NCBI GenBank assembly: GCA_938024025.1
Contig: CALJBY010000007.1
Span: 1-5,321, forward strand
Direction: 5' to 3'
Origin: an uncultured bacterium
Lineage (GTDB): Bacteria; Desulfobacterota; WTBG01
DNA: 5,321 nt
Each line of letters starts with the position of its first letter. Positions within the stretch are counted from its first letter, which is position 1. Made by a program: the position numbers and the translations under genes. The notes under the pieces are model-generated. The model was not told the DNA's origin. It saw nothing but the letters and a program-made list of their open reading frames with translations, and searched no databases. Of the stretch, positions 4,787-5,321 are shown piece after piece.

Positions 4787-5321
4787 ATGGCGGACTGAGC
4801 TCTACATTGTAAGTGTCTTCCAGTGACATTTCATCCAGGCTTGCTATCTTTTTATAGAGCTCAGGTTTCTCCTGTGCAATCCTATCTTTATGTTCCAGGA
4901 AGCACTCCCACATCAGCTTCGGTGTTTTGTACTGACTCCATGTTCCTTCCAGGATTTTATTGTCCGCGAGGGAAAAAAGATAATCGAGTTCACCATCCGT
5001 GTACGTAGGAACAAGTGCATATCCCTGTGCTACCTGCTGTGCTTTTTCACTGTTGAACTCAAATGATTCCTGCCACCACTTAGTGTACTGGGTAAACCCC
5101 GGTTCTCCGTTCATTTCCCGGTAAACGGCATCACCCGCCCGATACCCGCACATGAGGGCACCCTGGGTCTGGACCTCAACATAGGCTGCCGCATCTCCAA
5201 TAACTACTGTATTCCCCCTGCAGGGATTCCTTAAAGAAGCACGGGCCTTTAAAGAACACCCTTTTCTGCCTACTATTTTAGATTTCTCAAACATATAGGC
5301 AAGGGGACTTTTGGTGGTAAA
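4785..5321 (-). CDS. FAD-dependent oxidoreductase, geranylgeranyl reductase/FixC-like, C-terminal part (5'-truncated)
   Basis: The frame is open through the right window edge (nine further sense codons precede the Met at 5294), so that Met is internal and 178 C-terminal residues are visible. Counting from it, RGNTVVIGDAAAYVEVQTQG (26-45) is the second FAD-binding motif (GDA..., ribityl contact) of the p-hydroxybenzoate-hydroxylase-fold flavoproteins, close to the geranylgeranyl reductase group. The usual GDAAG is GDAAA here. The motif continues into ALMCGYRAGDAVYREMNG, the typical following helix. About 100 residues then form a C-terminal domain rich in Trp, Tyr and Lys/Glu. The N-terminal GxGxxG dinucleotide site lies outside the window. 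Family members saturate isoprenoid chains of lipids, quinones or chlorophyll, or act as FixC-type electron carriers; the substrate cannot be told from this fragment. It converges on the FDBR-like gene, its stop codon lying in that operon's terminator. Confidence 0.8.
   Translation of the reverse strand, partial: FTTKSPLAYMFEKSKIVGRKGCSLKARASLRNPCRGNTVVIGDAAAYVEVQTQGALMCGYRAGDAVYREMNGEPGFTQYTKWWQESFEFNSEKAQQVAQGYALVPTYTDGELDYLFSLADNKILEGTWSQYKTPKLMWECFLEHKDRIAQEKPELYKKIASLDEMSLEDTYNVELSPP

Overview
The window looks like chromosomal DNA of an anaerobic, non-photosynthetic bacterium. A sulfate-reducing or syntrophic member of the Desulfobacterota (old Deltaproteobacteria) would fit. This rests on a tungsten/molybdenum aldehyde ferredoxin oxidoreductase-family enzyme, a FixC/geranylgeranyl-reductase-like flavoprotein, clear Shine-Dalgarno sites, mid-range base composition and an intergenic region rich in dispersed palindromic repeats. 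No rRNA, tRNA or marker gene is present, so the assignment is inference.

Layout. (1) Positions 2-1339, plus strand: the C-terminal two thirds or more of an AOR-family oxidoreductase, cut by the left edge. (2) Positions 1403-2266, minus strand, convergent with it: a complete ADP-ribosylglycohydrolase (DraG-like) gene. (3) Positions 2267-3000: a 734-base non-coding stretch between divergent genes. It holds a 16-base perfect inverted repeat at its two ends (2287-2302 and 2857-2872), a strong dyad (2329-2368) in the leader of the DraG-like gene, and four copies, in alternating orientation, of a CTCTGTG-based repeat. It ends in a near-consensus sigma-70-type promoter (TTGACA, 17 bases, TATAGT). 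(4) Positions 3001-3924, plus strand: an NmrA-like atypical short-chain dehydrogenase/reductase. (5) Positions 4006-4707, plus strand: a protein that I align by eye to the ferredoxin-dependent bilin reductase (FDBR; PcyA/HY2) superfamily, with every position equivalent to a known catalytic residue changed. An intrinsic terminator follows at 4760-4786. (6) Positions 4785-5321, minus strand: the C-terminal part of an FAD-dependent geranylgeranyl-reductase-like protein, cut by the right edge and convergent with (5).

The NmrA-like and FDBR-like genes are probably co-transcribed from the 2897-2925 promoter to the 4760-4786 terminator. The most interesting item is the FDBR-like protein. It lies in an apparently non-photosynthetic genome, has no heme oxygenase beside it in this window, and has Ala, Asn, Asn and Glu where PcyA has Glu76, His88, Asp105 and Asp220. 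Its neighbours are two further reductase-type folds (NmrA-SDR and GGR-like flavoprotein), which suggests reduction of a tetrapyrrole- or isoprenoid-like substrate. That pathway is a hypothesis only. The DraG-like gene and the AOR gene have no evident link to it.
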